Notes: generated by a model from the letters alone, not told the origin. 21,983 nucleotides of DNA from AC-9 sp051984395 (GCA_051984395.1 JBPYEZ010000062.1:1-21983); one strand, 5' to 3'. Positions 1 to 7,901 are shown, counted from the stretch's first letter. Made by a program: numbers and translations.

Positions 1-21
1 CCCCAGCTTGCCCGCCGCCAT
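1..21 (-). CDS. Start of an unidentified minus-strand gene (partial, 7 codons)
   Basis: On the minus strand an ATG at 21-19 is preceded by a strong Shine-Dalgarno element, GAGGAG (plus-strand CTCCTC at 29-34), with 7-nt spacing. The seven visible codons read MAAGKLG and run off the window edge. The SD/start arrangement is convincing for a real start, but nothing can be said about the product. Its upstream region would lie in the non-coding stretch that follows. Confidence 0.4.
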
Positions 22-37
22 CGGCGCTCTCCTCTGA

Positions 38-424
38 CGCCTCCACCGCCAGGGCGAATGGTACGGCCATTTAGACGTTCCTCGCTGCGAAGTCCGGCGC
101 ACCCCTCCCCGCTGGGCCGGTAAGGGCGCCCCGAGGACAGCGCCCTTGTGACCAGGAGGAGATGGTCGGAGCGCGTGTGCCTTCCCCTCGTCGGGGCGGA
201 GGGAGGACGGCGACCCCTCCGTGACAAGAGCCGCTGCCCTCCGCTCCGCTCCCGGGGGGCAGCAACGGCGGGGAGGCGCCCCCAGAGGATTTACGAACGG
301 AGCCCAAGATGGGATTGCGGCGAAGCCTTCTGCTGCGAGCTGCCAGGGTGTGACCTGGCGCTCGACCCCGACGGCCTCGGCGTACCGGGCCACGTGTAAC
401 CGTTAGGGTGTGCCGGTTCAGGCG
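38..424. other. Apparent non-coding stretch with two GC-rich hairpins
   Basis: No frame in this stretch gives a protein-like sequence; the short ORFs are rich in Arg, Pro and Gly, as expected for random high-GC DNA. Two inverted repeats are visible: CGGAGGG (197-203) with CCCTCCG (215-221), and GGGGGC (255-260) with GCCCCC (278-283). A TANNNT element, TAGGGT (404-409), lies 15 nt before the small ORF at 425. I compared it mentally with RNase P RNA, tmRNA, SRP RNA and common riboswitch cores and recognised none. It may simply be a 5' regulatory region for the minus-strand gene at the window edge. Confidence 0.35.
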
Positions 425-490
425 ATGACCCTCAGACTCCCGACCGATCTCCACGAAGAACTGGAGCGGGTCGCCGCCACGGAGGACTGA
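425..490 (+). pseudogene. Ribbon-helix-helix antitoxin-like N-terminal fragment (21 residues)
   Basis: An ATG opens a 22-codon frame beginning MTLRLPTDLHEELERVAATE and ending at TGA (488-490). The alternating beta-strand TLRLP followed by an amphipathic helix DLHEELERVAA is the typical N-terminus of Arc/CopG-type ribbon-helix-helix antitoxins, which normally continue to 50-90 residues with a second helix. Here the frame stops after the first helix, and none of the three downstream frames restores a recognisable second helix. A possible -10, TAGGGT, lies at 404-409; there is no clear Shine-Dalgarno sequence. No toxin gene follows. The likeliest reading is a decayed toxin-antitoxin remnant; a genuine micropeptide or chance resemblance is possible. 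Confidence 0.35.
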
Positions 491-537
491 CCCATTCATT
501 CGCCGGATCTTCGGCGGGAGCTATCGAGGTTGCGCAG

Positions 538-843
538 GTGGGACGAGGATCGGCGGCCCTGTTGTTGGTTGCCCTGGCTCTTGGCGGAGCCGGGTGCAAT
601 GTCAACCAGACCACCCCCCAAGGTGATCCGGCCCGTAATCCCAACATCCAGCAGACTGGCCATGGGCTCATCATCAAGAACTCGGGCGAGCTGCAGCAGG
701 CACTGACCGACGCCGTCAACCGCCACCTCATCAGCCAGCAGAAGGCCGACGCCACGCTGAGCGCCTACAACGTGACGCTCTCCCAGACCGGCGACCCCAG
801 CAAGGCGACGACGGCTGCCAACAACACCCTCGCTCAGCGCTGA
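538..843 (+). CDS. Small secreted lipoprotein, function unknown
   Basis: This 101-residue protein starts at GTG. Its N-terminus has one Arg (R3), a hydrophobic stretch at residues 6-18 and Cys20 in an ALGGAGC context. That resembles a lipoprotein signal peptide, although the -3 residue is Gly rather than Leu or Val. The mature part is polar, rich in Asn, Gln and Thr, with a predicted helical middle (roughly residues 50-75) and a low-complexity Thr/Ala/Asn end. I do not recognise a family. It converges on the Ser/Thr kinase gene with a 75-bp gap, in which I saw no strong terminator hairpin. The start is uncertain because the SD is weak, but the lipoprotein signal fixes it approximately. Confidence 0.6.
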   Translation: MGRGSAALLLVALALGGAGCNVNQTTPQGDPARNPNIQQTGHGLIIKNSGELQQALTDAVNRHLISQQKADATLSAYNVTLSQTGDPSKATTAANNTLAQR

Positions 844-918
844 GAACAGGGCCAGGCGTGATATCCGGATCCCTCTAGGCCGGTCTTCTGCCAGGCATAC
901 GACGGGGCGCGCCAACCC

Positions 919-2535
919 CTAGGGCTGCTGCACGAACTGGCGGGAGGCGGGGTCGTAGTTGAAGAACACCGCCACCTGGTTGCCGGCGGCGCAGTTCGGC
1001 GTGCAGGTGTTCGTCTGCGAGACAGGGTGGCCGTCGGTGAAGTGCAGGTCCTGCACCTGGTTCATCACGCCCGAGCTGGTGCGGAAGGGCACGATCTGCC
1101 ACGTCCCGCCTATGTTGCCCAGCACCGACCCGATGGCTTGGCTGCCGCCCTCCTGCTGGATGAGGAAGTCCGGGTCCTGGCCGCCGGTGACGTTCCCCGT
1201 CACGATCGGCGTACCGGCCATGAGGTTGAACCCGAGATCCTGCGAGCTGAGGACGTTCCAGCGGCCGCCGGAGAAGCCGTACACCGTCGCCGTCGAGCTG
1301 ACCGAGGTCGTGTCGTGAGCGATCACGGCGATCAACCCCTGCGAGGAGTTGACCGGCCCCGAGGTGACGGAGTTCTTCCATTGCCCCAGCAAGGGCTGCA
1401 GTGCGGCCGAGGCGGCCGCGGCTGAGCCGGCCGAGCCGGCCGTGGTGGCGGTGGTCCCGGCCGTCGCCGGCCGACTGGAGGACACCGACGTCGAACCGCT
1501 GTTCCTCGTGAGGAACAGCACCGACAACCCCACCGCAACGATCACGACGGCCACCGCCGTGAGCACGACCGTCAGTCGCCGGCGGCGCCCGCTGAGCGCC
1601 ATCGACAGACGCGACCGCCCAGGCTTGGCGGGCTGGAGGCTTTCCGCAGCCGCGCCGCCGGTGTCGGCCGGCGTGAGGATGGTCGAGAGCGAGCCGCCCG
1701 ACCCATCGCCATCCGCTCCGACCGAGTCGAGCAGGGATCGGCCCATCTCGTCGGCCGACGAGAACCGCCGCTCGGGATCCTTCTCCAGGGCCCTGAGCAC
1801 GACCCCTTCCAGGCGCGGCGAGACCTCGGGGCGCTGCTGGCGCAGCGGAGGCGGTGCGCTCTCGAGATGCTGGGCGATGACGCCGACCGGCAGCTCCGCC
1901 TGGAAGGGAGGGTGCCCGACCAGACAGTGGTAGAGCACGCACCCGAGCGAGTACAGGTCGGTCGCCGGGGTGGCCGGCCGGCTGCCCAGCTGCTCGGGCG
2001 ACGAGTACGACGGAGTCCCGATGAACGATCCGACGGCGGTGAAGCTCTCGACGTCGCTCGCCGCTCTGGCGATGCCGAAGTCCGCCAGCTTGGCCGTGCC
2101 TTCCCGGGTGATGAGGATGTTCGCCGGCTTGATGTCCCTGTGGATGATGCCTCGGGCGTGGGCATGGCTCAGGCCGGCGAGCAGCTCGTTTCCGAGCTTC
2201 GAGGCCTCGTCCACCGGCAGGCAGGCAGACGGCGCGCCGAGGCGCGACTGCAGCGACTCGCCCTCGACCAGCTCCATGATGATGTAGTACGCCGCACCGT
2301 CGCTTCCCGAGTCGAAGACGGTGACGATGTTCGGATGCTTGAGCGACGCCACGTGGACCGCCTCGCGTTCGAACCGGTCTCGAAAGGATTGGTTCGACGC
2401 CAGTTGCTCGCTCAGCACCTTGATGGCGACCTCTCGGCTGAGCCGCCGATCGTGGGCGCGCCAGACGGTGGCCATGGCGCCGGAACCGAGGGCCTCCAGC
2501 AGCTCGTACCGCTGGGCCAGGACCCATGACGCCAT
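919..2535 (-). CDS. Transmembrane Ser/Thr protein kinase (PknB/Hanks type)
   Basis: This 538-residue membrane kinase phosphorylates Ser/Thr on cytoplasmic targets. The kinase domain (about 10-270) has the glycine loop LGSGAMATVW (16-25), catalytic Lys39 in AIKVL, HRDIKPAN with Asp134 and Asn139, DFG at 152-154, and SPE (179-181) in place of APE. A Ser/Thr/Ala-rich juxtamembrane region follows. A single transmembrane helix spans about 321-343, after RRRR. The exterior domain (about 375-538) has repeated strands and a Cys511/Cys515 pair, and no PASTA repeats. I chose ATG 2535 because a GGGGGAGGGG Shine-Dalgarno lies just upstream and the ATP-binding lobe begins right after it; an upstream start at 2580 would add 15 unlikely residues. 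It is divergent from the histidine phosphatase. The target and ligand are unknown. Confidence 0.93.
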   Translation of the reverse strand: MASWVLAQRYELLEALGSGAMATVWRAHDRRLSREVAIKVLSEQLASNQSFRDRFEREAVHVASLKHPNIVTVFDSGSDGAAYYIIMELVEGESLQSRLGAPSACLPVDEASKLGNELLAGLSHAHARGIIHRDIKPANILITREGTAKLADFGIARAASDVESFTAVGSFIGTPSYSSPEQLGSRPATPATDLYSLGCVLYHCLVGHPPFQAELPVGVIAQHLESAPPPLRQQRPEVSPRLEGVVLRALEKDPERRFSSADEMGRSLLDSVGADGDGSGGSLSTILTPADTGGAAAESLQPAKPGRSRLSMALSGRRRRLTVVLTAVAVVIVAVGLSVLFLTRNSGSTSVSSSRPATAGTTATTAGSAGSAAAASAALQPLLGQWKNSVTSGPVNSSQGLIAVIAHDTTSVSSTATVYGFSGGRWNVLSSQDLGFNLMAGTPIVTGNVTGGQDPDFLIQQEGGSQAIGSVLGNIGGTWQIVPFRTSSGVMNQVQDLHFTDGHPVSQTNTCTPNCAAGNQVAVFFNYDPASRQFVQQP

Positions 2536-2691
2536 CGGCAAACCCCTCCCCCTGTCGAACGCCCGCCATCGTTGTGACAAATCGTCGACCCTGCAAGTGC
2601 CCGCTCAGGTCCGACGCGGCGCCCACTAGCGTGCAGATGCGTCGGCTACGGTCCCCGCGCCGGGTGGCCAGGGCGAGCCGCAGGAGCGTCC
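2536..2691. promoter_or_regulatory. Divergent promoter region, kinase / histidine phosphatase
   Basis: This 156-bp region separates the two divergent starts. A TANNNT box, TAGCGT (2627-2632), on the plus strand could drive the phosphatase with a short leader of about 50 nt containing its Shine-Dalgarno. On the minus strand only the kinase SD (GGGGGAGGGG, next to 2536-2555) is clear. No convincing -35 was seen for either direction. Confidence 0.35.
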
Positions 2692-3387
2692 GTGAGCCAG
2701 GTCAACGAGTACCGCCAGCACCGGTTCGTCCGCCCGTCAGGGGCGACGGAGCTGTTGCTCATCAGGCACGGGGAGTCCGAGCCGGCCCGTCCCGGCGAGC
2801 CGTTCCCCATGGTGGACGGCCAGGGAGACCCCGGCCTGCACCCCGAGGGCCACGAACAGGCGCAGCGATTGGCCGGGCGGCTCCAAGCCGAGGACATCGC
2901 CGCCATCTACGTGAGCACCCTGCGCCGGACGACCCAGACGGCGACGCCGTTGGCCGAGCGCCTGGGGCTGTCTCCGATCGTCGAACCAGACCTGCGGGAG
3001 GTGTACCTCGGGGAATGGGAGGGGGGCGCCCTCCGGCGCCACGTCGCCGAGGGACACCCGCTCCTCCAGCGAGTGTTCGCCGAGCAGCGCTGGGACCTCA
3101 TCCCCGGCGCCGAGCCCGCTCAGGCGTTCGCCGCCCGGGTTCGTGGTGCGATCGAGAGGATCGCCGATCGCCACCACGACCAGTGCGTCGCCGTGTTCAG
3201 CCATGGCGGAACGATCGGCCAGGTGCTCGCCCATGCCTGCGGGTCCCGGGCCCTCGCCTTCACCGGATCGGACAACGGGGCCATCTCCCATCTCGTGGTG
3301 ACAGGAGACCGCTGGGCCATACGCTGCTTCAACGACGCCGGCCATCTTCGTCCCGCCTTCAGCACCGCCTCCGAGCCCCTGACATAG
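2692..3387 (+). CDS. Histidine phosphatase family protein (phosphoglycerate mutase-like)
   Basis: This 231-residue cytoplasmic protein belongs to histidine phosphatase branch 1, which hydrolyses phosphomonoesters through a phosphohistidine. The catalytic motif LLIRHGES places Arg25-His26-Gly27 near the N-terminus, followed by a conserved Arg in STLRRTTQTA (about 78) and the second catalytic histidine in SHGG (His171). The LREVYLGEWEGG segment around 101-112 contains the usual acidic residue region. The GTG start is supported by an AGGAG Shine-Dalgarno 5-6 nt upstream. Substrates in this family range from phosphoglycerate to alpha-ribazole phosphate and sugar phosphates, and cannot be assigned here. 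It is divergent from the kinase and convergent with the cupredoxin gene (75-bp gap). Confidence 0.9.
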   Translation: MSQVNEYRQHRFVRPSGATELLLIRHGESEPARPGEPFPMVDGQGDPGLHPEGHEQAQRLAGRLQAEDIAAIYVSTLRRTTQTATPLAERLGLSPIVEPDLREVYLGEWEGGALRRHVAEGHPLLQRVFAEQRWDLIPGAEPAQAFAARVRGAIERIADRHHDQCVAVFSHGGTIGQVLAHACGSRALAFTGSDNGAISHLVVTGDRWAIRCFNDAGHLRPAFSTASEPLT

Positions 3388-3462
3388 CAGGACCGTCCGT
3401 GTCGGTCGCCTCGAGCTAGCGCGGCGCCGCCCGTCGACGGCCCGGGGTGTCGCGGTGACGGC

Positions 3463-3837
3463 TCACCTGACCACCACGGTGCCGACCATGTTGATGTGGA
3501 TGGTGCACCGATAGTGGTAGACGCCCGGCGTGTCGAAGGTGTGGAAGTAGGTGCCCGTGATCTTGGTCGAGCTGTGGAACGTGTCGAAGGTCACGTTGTG
3601 GGGGACCTGACCGTCGTTCCATTTCCACTCGACGGTCTGGCCCCTGCTGATGGTGACGACCGCCGGCGCAAAGCTGATGTTGACCAGGGTGACCGTGGCC
3701 GCCACCGGCCCCGTGGGGGGTGGAGAGTCGGACGAGCCGGACGCCGACTGGACCGGGATGTTCTGGGTCGCCGAGCACGCGGCCGTCGCCATCAGGGCGA
3801 GCGTGGCCGCGATCAGGGTCAGCCGCTGACCGTTCAT
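3463..3837 (-). CDS. Cupredoxin lipoprotein, amicyanin/plastocyanin-like
   Basis: This 124-residue exported type-1 blue-copper protein probably carries electrons at the outer face of the membrane. The signal peptide ends in the lipobox TAAC (Cys21), followed by a Ser/Pro-rich linker (22-45) and a cupredoxin fold (about 47-124). The predicted copper ligands are His80 (in VPHNV), Cys111, His114 and Met117. The CX2HX2M loop is the short, amicyanin-like version rather than the CX2HX4M loop of plastocyanin. The ATG at 3837 has an AAGGA Shine-Dalgarno 8 nt upstream; a start eight codons earlier would precede the signal peptide. It lies 52 bp downstream of the MBL-fold gene on the same strand and may be co-transcribed. 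The redox partner is not evident. Confidence 0.88.
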   Translation of the reverse strand: MNGQRLTLIAATLALMATAACSATQNIPVQSASGSSDSPPPTGPVAATVTLVNISFAPAVVTISRGQTVEWKWNDGQVPHNVTFDTFHSSTKITGTYFHTFDTPGVYHYRCTIHINMVGTVVVR

Positions 3838-3889
3838 CGCTTCATCCTTCCAGGCCCCCACGTCCAGAGTGAACTCCCGGTCCCGCCGC

Positions 3890-4810
3890 TCAGGTCGGCT
3901 GTTCCGGGCCAGCGCGGGACTCTAGCCACCGCTTCAACCCGGCCGCGTTCGAGTGGACCCCGTTGAGCGTCTCGAGCTTCTCCCGGTGGGCCGGGTCGAT
4001 CTTCTCGAGGTCGGCGCCGAAGGCCTGGCCCAAGGCGTCGGCGATATCGCGGCCCTGGCGCCAGGCCCGCTCGGCCTCGTCCGCCCACGCCTGCAGAACG
4101 ACCTCCGCCTCGGCCAACAGGTCGTCGGGCTCGGACAGGACGCCGTAGTGGGCCAACGCCAGCGCCGCGGGCCGACGCTCGGCGAAGCGATGGAGCGAGT
4201 GCAGGGCCTGATCGAGGTCGAAATCGGGAGGGGGCGCGGCAGGACGGAGCACGCCCGCGTCGGGCAGGCGCACGCCGACGGCGTCACCGGCGAAGAGGAT
4301 GCCGCTCTGGGAGTCGTGCAGCCCCAGGTGGTGCCGGGCGTGGCCGGGTGAGTCGATGGCCGTGAGGACCCGGCCCGCCCCGACCTGTATCGCCTCGCCG
4401 TCGCCCAGGACGTGGATCCGCTCCGACGGAGTCGGGTCGAGCCGCCCATAGAGGGAATCGAGGAGGTCGCCGTAGACCCGAGCGGCCGAGTCCACCAGCC
4501 GACCGGGGTCCACGAGGTGGCGAGCGCCCTTCTCGTGCACATAGACGGTCGCTCGCGGGAAGGCCTTGGCGACGTCACCGACCCCGCCGGCGTGGTCGAG
4601 GTGGATGTGCGTCACGGCGACCCCGGCCAGGTCGTCGGCGGCCATCCCGAGCTCGTCGAGCGCCGACAGCAGAACGGGAACCGAGCTCTGGCTACCCGTC
4701 TCCACCAGCAGCGGCGCGGGTCCGTCGACGAGGTAGCCGGCGGTGACGCGATCCCAGCCTCCCAGCCTGGTGTCGATCTCGGTCACTCCCGGCGCGATGG
4801 TCGTCGCCAC
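3890..4810 (-). CDS. MBL-fold metallo-hydrolase (glyoxalase II-like)
   Basis: This 306-residue cytoplasmic metallo-beta-lactamase-fold hydrolase carries the binuclear metal motif THIHLDHAGG (His68, His70, Asp72, His73), with further ligands His157 (SPGHARHH), Asp176 (FAGDAVG) and His221 (ALAHYG). A helical C-terminal region follows (about 230-306), as in uncharacterised glyoxalase-II-like hydrolases. Substrate prediction beyond thioester, lactone or phosphodiester hydrolysis is not justified. I prefer the GTG at 4810: a TAACGT -10 box lies 8 nt upstream, and the 16 residues encoded further upstream from 4858 run through that box and are low-complexity. It lies between the GH15 gene (64-bp gap) and the cupredoxin. 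Confidence 0.88.
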   Translation of the reverse strand: MATTIAPGVTEIDTRLGGWDRVTAGYLVDGPAPLLVETGSQSSVPVLLSALDELGMAADDLAGVAVTHIHLDHAGGVGDVAKAFPRATVYVHEKGARHLVDPGRLVDSAARVYGDLLDSLYGRLDPTPSERIHVLGDGEAIQVGAGRVLTAIDSPGHARHHLGLHDSQSGILFAGDAVGVRLPDAGVLRPAAPPPDFDLDQALHSLHRFAERRPAALALAHYGVLSEPDDLLAEAEVVLQAWADEAERAWRQGRDIADALGQAFGADLEKIDPAHREKLETLNGVHSNAAGLKRWLESRAGPEQPT

Positions 4811-4818
4811 GGCCACCG

Positions 4819-4824
4819 ACGTTA
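4819..4824 (-). promoter_or_regulatory. -10 box of the MBL hydrolase gene (leaderless type)
   Basis: Minus-strand TAACGT ends 8 nt before GTG 4810. There is no Shine-Dalgarno between them, which is consistent with a leaderless mRNA starting at or next to the start codon. Confidence 0.5.
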
Positions 4825-4874
4825 GCGTGGGTGGTGTCGGCCCCCGAGCGGCGGCCACCGCAGTCCGATCGTGA

Positions 4875-6668
4875 CTACTTGGCCCTGATCGAGTCCCGGC
4901 TGTGACTTCCGGAGAGACACTGAGCCGCGCTCACCAACGACATATGGGAGAAGGCTTGCGGGAAGTTCCCGACGAGACGACCCGCCTTGGTGTCGTACTC
5001 CTCGGCCAGCAGCCCCAGGTCGTTGGCGAGGCCCAACAACCGCTCGAAGAGCGCACGGCCCTCGGCGCTGCGCCCACTGAGGGCCAGGTTCTCGGCCATC
5101 CAGAAGGAGCAGGAGAGAAAGGCGCCCTCCCCGCCGCTCAGCCCGTCGACGTGCGCGGCGTCGGCGGCCTGGTAGCGCAGGACAAGGCCGTCGTCGAGCA
5201 GCTCGCGAGAGATGGCATCGATCGTGGCCACCATGCGGGGGTCGGTCGCGGGCAGGAACCCCGCCAGCGGCATCATGAGCACGCTGGCGTCGAGCTCCCT
5301 GGCCCCGTAGTACTGGGTGAAGGCTCCCACGTCGGCGTTCCAGCCCTTGGCCAGGACCTCCTCGTGGATCTCACGGCGCAGGGCCCGCCACTGGTCGACC
5401 GGACCCTTGACGCCGTAGCGCTCGACGCTCCTGACGGCCCGGTCCATGGCCACCCAGGCCATGACCTTCGAGTGGGTGAAGTGACGTTGGGGGCCGCGCA
5501 TCTCCCAGATGCCGTCGTCGGGCTTCCGCCATCCTGACTCGAGGAACTCCATCAGCTTGAGCTGGAGGTCCCACGCCGCCGGCTGAGGTTCGATGTCTCG
5601 TTCTCGCGCCAGGTACAGCGCGTCCATCACCTCGCCGTAGACGTCCAGCTGGTACTGGCCGGAGGCGGCGTTCCCCACCCGCACCGGGCTCGCCCCCTCG
5701 TAGCCGCTCAACCAGCTGACCTCGTACTCGTCGAGGCGACGCTCGCCCGCGGGGCCGTACATGATCTGCAGGTCGGCCGGGTCGCCGGCCACCGCTCGCA
5801 GGAGCCAGTCCCGCCAGGCCGAGGCCTCCTCCTGGTAGCCCGCCACCATGAGCGAGTCCAGAGTGAGGGTGGCGTCCCGCAGCCAGCAGTAGCGGTAGTC
5901 CCAGTTGCGTATCCCGCCCAACTGCTCGGGCAGGGACGTGGTGGCGGCGGCGGCGATGCCTCCCGTAGGGGCGTAGGTCAGGGCCTTGAGCGTGAGCAGG
6001 GAACGAAGCACCGCGTCGCCCCAGTCGCCCTTGTACGTACAACGGTCGGCCCACTGCTGCCAGTACCGCTCGGTCTCGAAGACGACGTAGTGGGCGTCGG
6101 GCGGACGTGGCGGCGGCTGGTGCGACGGATAGAAGGCCAGCATGAACGGGACCCGCTGGTCTTCACCCACCGTGAACTCGGCCACCGTGGTGAAGTCCTC
6201 CCCGTGGGCGTGAACGGGCGTCCACAGGCACAGCGCCGCGGGCCCGGCAGTAGCCGTCAGCCGCCCGTCGATGCGCCGCACCCACGGCCGCACCCGCCCG
6301 TAGTCGAACCGCATGACCAGCTCCATGCGCATGCGCACGCGCCCGCTGACCCCTTCGATCAGACGCGTGACCTCTGGGTGGCGTTCGCGGACCGGCATGC
6401 AATCGACGAGGCGAACCGTCCCCTCGTCGGTGTCGAACTCGGTCTCGAGCACCAGCGAGTCGCCCCTGTAGCGGCGGCGGGTGGCGCGCACCGGCGCGAC
6501 CGGCGCCAGCTGCCAGTAGCCGTTCCCGTCGTCTCCGAGCAGCTTGGCGAAGCACGCCTGCGAGTCGAAGCGGGGAAGGCACAGCCAGTCGATCGAGCCG
6601 TTGCGCCCGACGAGAGCCGCGGTATGGGTGTCGCCGATGATCCCGTAATCCTCGATACGCAGAGCCAC
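4875..6668 (-). CDS. Glycoside hydrolase family 15 (glucoamylase / trehalase-like)
   Basis: This 597-residue cytoplasmic enzyme has the full GH15 architecture: an N-terminal beta-sandwich (about 1-220, beginning IEDYGIIGDTHTAALVGRNG) followed by an (alpha/alpha)6 barrel. The barrel has WDYRYCWLRDA (256-266), DDGIWEMRG with the probable general acid Glu389, and GGEGAFLSCSFW with the probable base Glu514. No signal peptide is present. Close actinobacterial relatives of this length are glucoamylases or trehalases, so the substrate is likely trehalose or a malto-oligosaccharide; the sequence alone does not separate them. The GTG start at 6668 fits the family N-terminus and sits 6 nt after a TAAGGT -10 box. 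It lies 63 bp downstream of the MarP-like gene on the same strand. Confidence 0.94.
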   Translation of the reverse strand: MALRIEDYGIIGDTHTAALVGRNGSIDWLCLPRFDSQACFAKLLGDDGNGYWQLAPVAPVRATRRRYRGDSLVLETEFDTDEGTVRLVDCMPVRERHPEVTRLIEGVSGRVRMRMELVMRFDYGRVRPWVRRIDGRLTATAGPAALCLWTPVHAHGEDFTTVAEFTVGEDQRVPFMLAFYPSHQPPPRPPDAHYVVFETERYWQQWADRCTYKGDWGDAVLRSLLTLKALTYAPTGGIAAAATTSLPEQLGGIRNWDYRYCWLRDATLTLDSLMVAGYQEEASAWRDWLLRAVAGDPADLQIMYGPAGERRLDEYEVSWLSGYEGASPVRVGNAASGQYQLDVYGEVMDALYLARERDIEPQPAAWDLQLKLMEFLESGWRKPDDGIWEMRGPQRHFTHSKVMAWVAMDRAVRSVERYGVKGPVDQWRALRREIHEEVLAKGWNADVGAFTQYYGARELDASVLMMPLAGFLPATDPRMVATIDAISRELLDDGLVLRYQAADAAHVDGLSGGEGAFLSCSFWMAENLALSGRSAEGRALFERLLGLANDLGLLAEEYDTKAGRLVGNFPQAFSHMSLVSAAQCLSGSHSRDSIRAK

Positions 6669-6674
6669 GGGGCA

Positions 6675-6680
6675 ACCTTA
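6675..6680 (-). promoter_or_regulatory. -10 box of the GH15 gene (leaderless type)
   Basis: Minus-strand TAAGGT is followed by six bases (tgcccc) and then the GTG start at 6668. There is no room for a Shine-Dalgarno, so the transcript is predicted to be leaderless. Confidence 0.5.
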
Positions 6681-6731
6681 CCGACGGCCTGCCGCCCTGG
6701 ACGATGACCCGTGCGGCGTGCCGCCCGAGGC

Positions 6732-7901
6732 TCAGCCGGCGCAGGCGCCGGTGCCGCTCGGGGCGTTCGTGAGCTCGGCCTGGTGGACCCTCGTGTCCAC
6801 TCCCGGCGAAGCCAGGGCGTAGCCGATGTTGGGATCCGCCGCCGAGCGGGAGAAGACCACCCCGATGACGGTGCCGTCCGGCTCGACCAGCGGACCGCCC
6901 GAGTTGCCCGGACGAACGACCGCCTGCAGCTCGTAGACCGGCCGGGTGGTGAGGCCCTGGCCGTAGATGTCGCGTCCGGTGGCGTCGAACTCCTGCATGA
7001 CCCCGGCCGGCTCGACGTCGAAGGGCCCGCCACCGGGGAAGCCGAGGACGGCCCCCTGGGTGCCCCGTCCCACGTTGCTGGCGAGCAGGCGAAGAGGCGG
7101 GTCGTTGAGCCCGGTCGTGCGCAGCACGGCGAGGTCGAAGGCCGGGTCGAAGAGGACGGGCACGCTGCGATGGGACCCGGCGCGGTCGTAGACCCTGGGG
7201 CTGAGGATGCCGGCGACGACGTGGGCGTTGGTCACGACGACGTTCGGCGCCACCACGAACCCGGAGCCCTCCTGGACCTGTCCGCACCCGACGCCCTGCA
7301 CCTTCACCGTGGAGGGCCCCGCGGCCAGGGTCGCCGCTCGTAGCGCCGGTGCCGTCGGCAGGGTGACCGGCCCCGTGGTGGCGGGGGGCAGCTGGGCGAA
7401 GACGGTGGGGAAGCCCTCGGTGTTGATGAGCTTCTGGATGCGGGCGAAGACCGACGGGGCCGGCGGGAGGACCCCGTCGAGCGCCCCGAGGATCGCCGAC
7501 CCCCGGATCTCCGAGCTCAGGCGGGGGGCGGGGGCGCTGACCAGGATGCTGGCCACGAGCCAGGAGGCGAGCAGGGTGGCCACGAAGGCGATGACGGCAC
7601 CGAGGCCGGCGTCGGCGGCGGCGAGCCGGGCCCGGTTGAGCAGGCGCCAGAGGCGAACACCGAACACACGGCCGATGCCGCCGAGTATGGCCGCCAGGCC
7701 GAAGACGACGACCAGGGAGACGGTGGCCTTGGCGACCGAGCCGGACACGGCGTTGGCGACCGTGGGCGCCAGCAGCGCGCCGAGGAACAGACCCAGCCAG
7801 AAGCCACCGAACGACAGCACCTGTATGGCGGCGCCGAGCCGGACGCCGTGCACGATCGAGGCGACCAGGAGAACCAGGAGGACGATGTCGACGAGATTCA
7901 C
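6732..7901 (-). CDS. marP: MarP-like membrane serine protease (CvpA domain plus trypsin-like domain)
   Basis: This 389-residue protein has an N-terminal CvpA-type four-helix membrane domain (about 3-125) and a C-terminal extracytoplasmic chymotrypsin-fold protease (about 185-389). The triad is His227 (TNAHVVAG), Asp256 (FDLAVL) and Ser334 (PGNSGGP). Cys206 and Cys387 flank the protease domain just as the disulfide-forming pair does in Mycobacterium tuberculosis MarP (Rv3671c), which cleaves a periplasmic peptidoglycan hydrolase under acid stress and is about 397 residues long. Length and layout match. The GTG at 7901 begins directly before the first membrane helix, with no strong Shine-Dalgarno; a TACCCT box (7932-7937, minus) lies 30 nt upstream. 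A role in acid or oxidative envelope stress is inferred from the family. Confidence 0.92.
   Translation of the reverse strand: MNLVDIVLLVLLVASIVHGVRLGAAIQVLSFGGFWLGLFLGALLAPTVANAVSGSVAKATVSLVVVFGLAAILGGIGRVFGVRLWRLLNRARLAAADAGLGAVIAFVATLLASWLVASILVSAPAPRLSSEIRGSAILGALDGVLPPAPSVFARIQKLINTEGFPTVFAQLPPATTGPVTLPTAPALRAATLAAGPSTVKVQGVGCGQVQEGSGFVVAPNVVVTNAHVVAGILSPRVYDRAGSHRSVPVLFDPAFDLAVLRTTGLNDPPLRLLASNVGRGTQGAVLGFPGGGPFDVEPAGVMQEFDATGRDIYGQGLTTRPVYELQAVVRPGNSGGPLVEPDGTVIGVVFSRSAADPNIGYALASPGVDTRVHQAELTNAPSGTGACAG

Noticed and set aside
148..406. Two short plus-strand frames (83 and 61 codons)
   Set aside because: Arg- and Gly-rich without SD or protein-like composition; they overlap each other in the non-coding stretch.
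863..870. ATCCGGAT palindrome between the lipoprotein and kinase genes
   Set aside because: An 8-bp dyad is expected often by chance and it is not part of a larger stem or operator arrangement.
875..2626. 583-codon minus frame overlapping the kinase
   Set aside because: Out-of-frame shadow of the kinase gene, with Arg/Gly-rich composition.
3391..3407. Small hairpin GACCG/CGGTC just after the histidine phosphatase stop
   Set aside because: Only five base pairs and no T-run, too weak to call a terminator in this base composition.
2637..3419. ATG 4 nt after TAGCGT opening a long frame over the histidine phosphatase
   Set aside because: The frame is Arg/Pro-rich and out of phase with the phosphatase, which has all catalytic motifs and its own SD.
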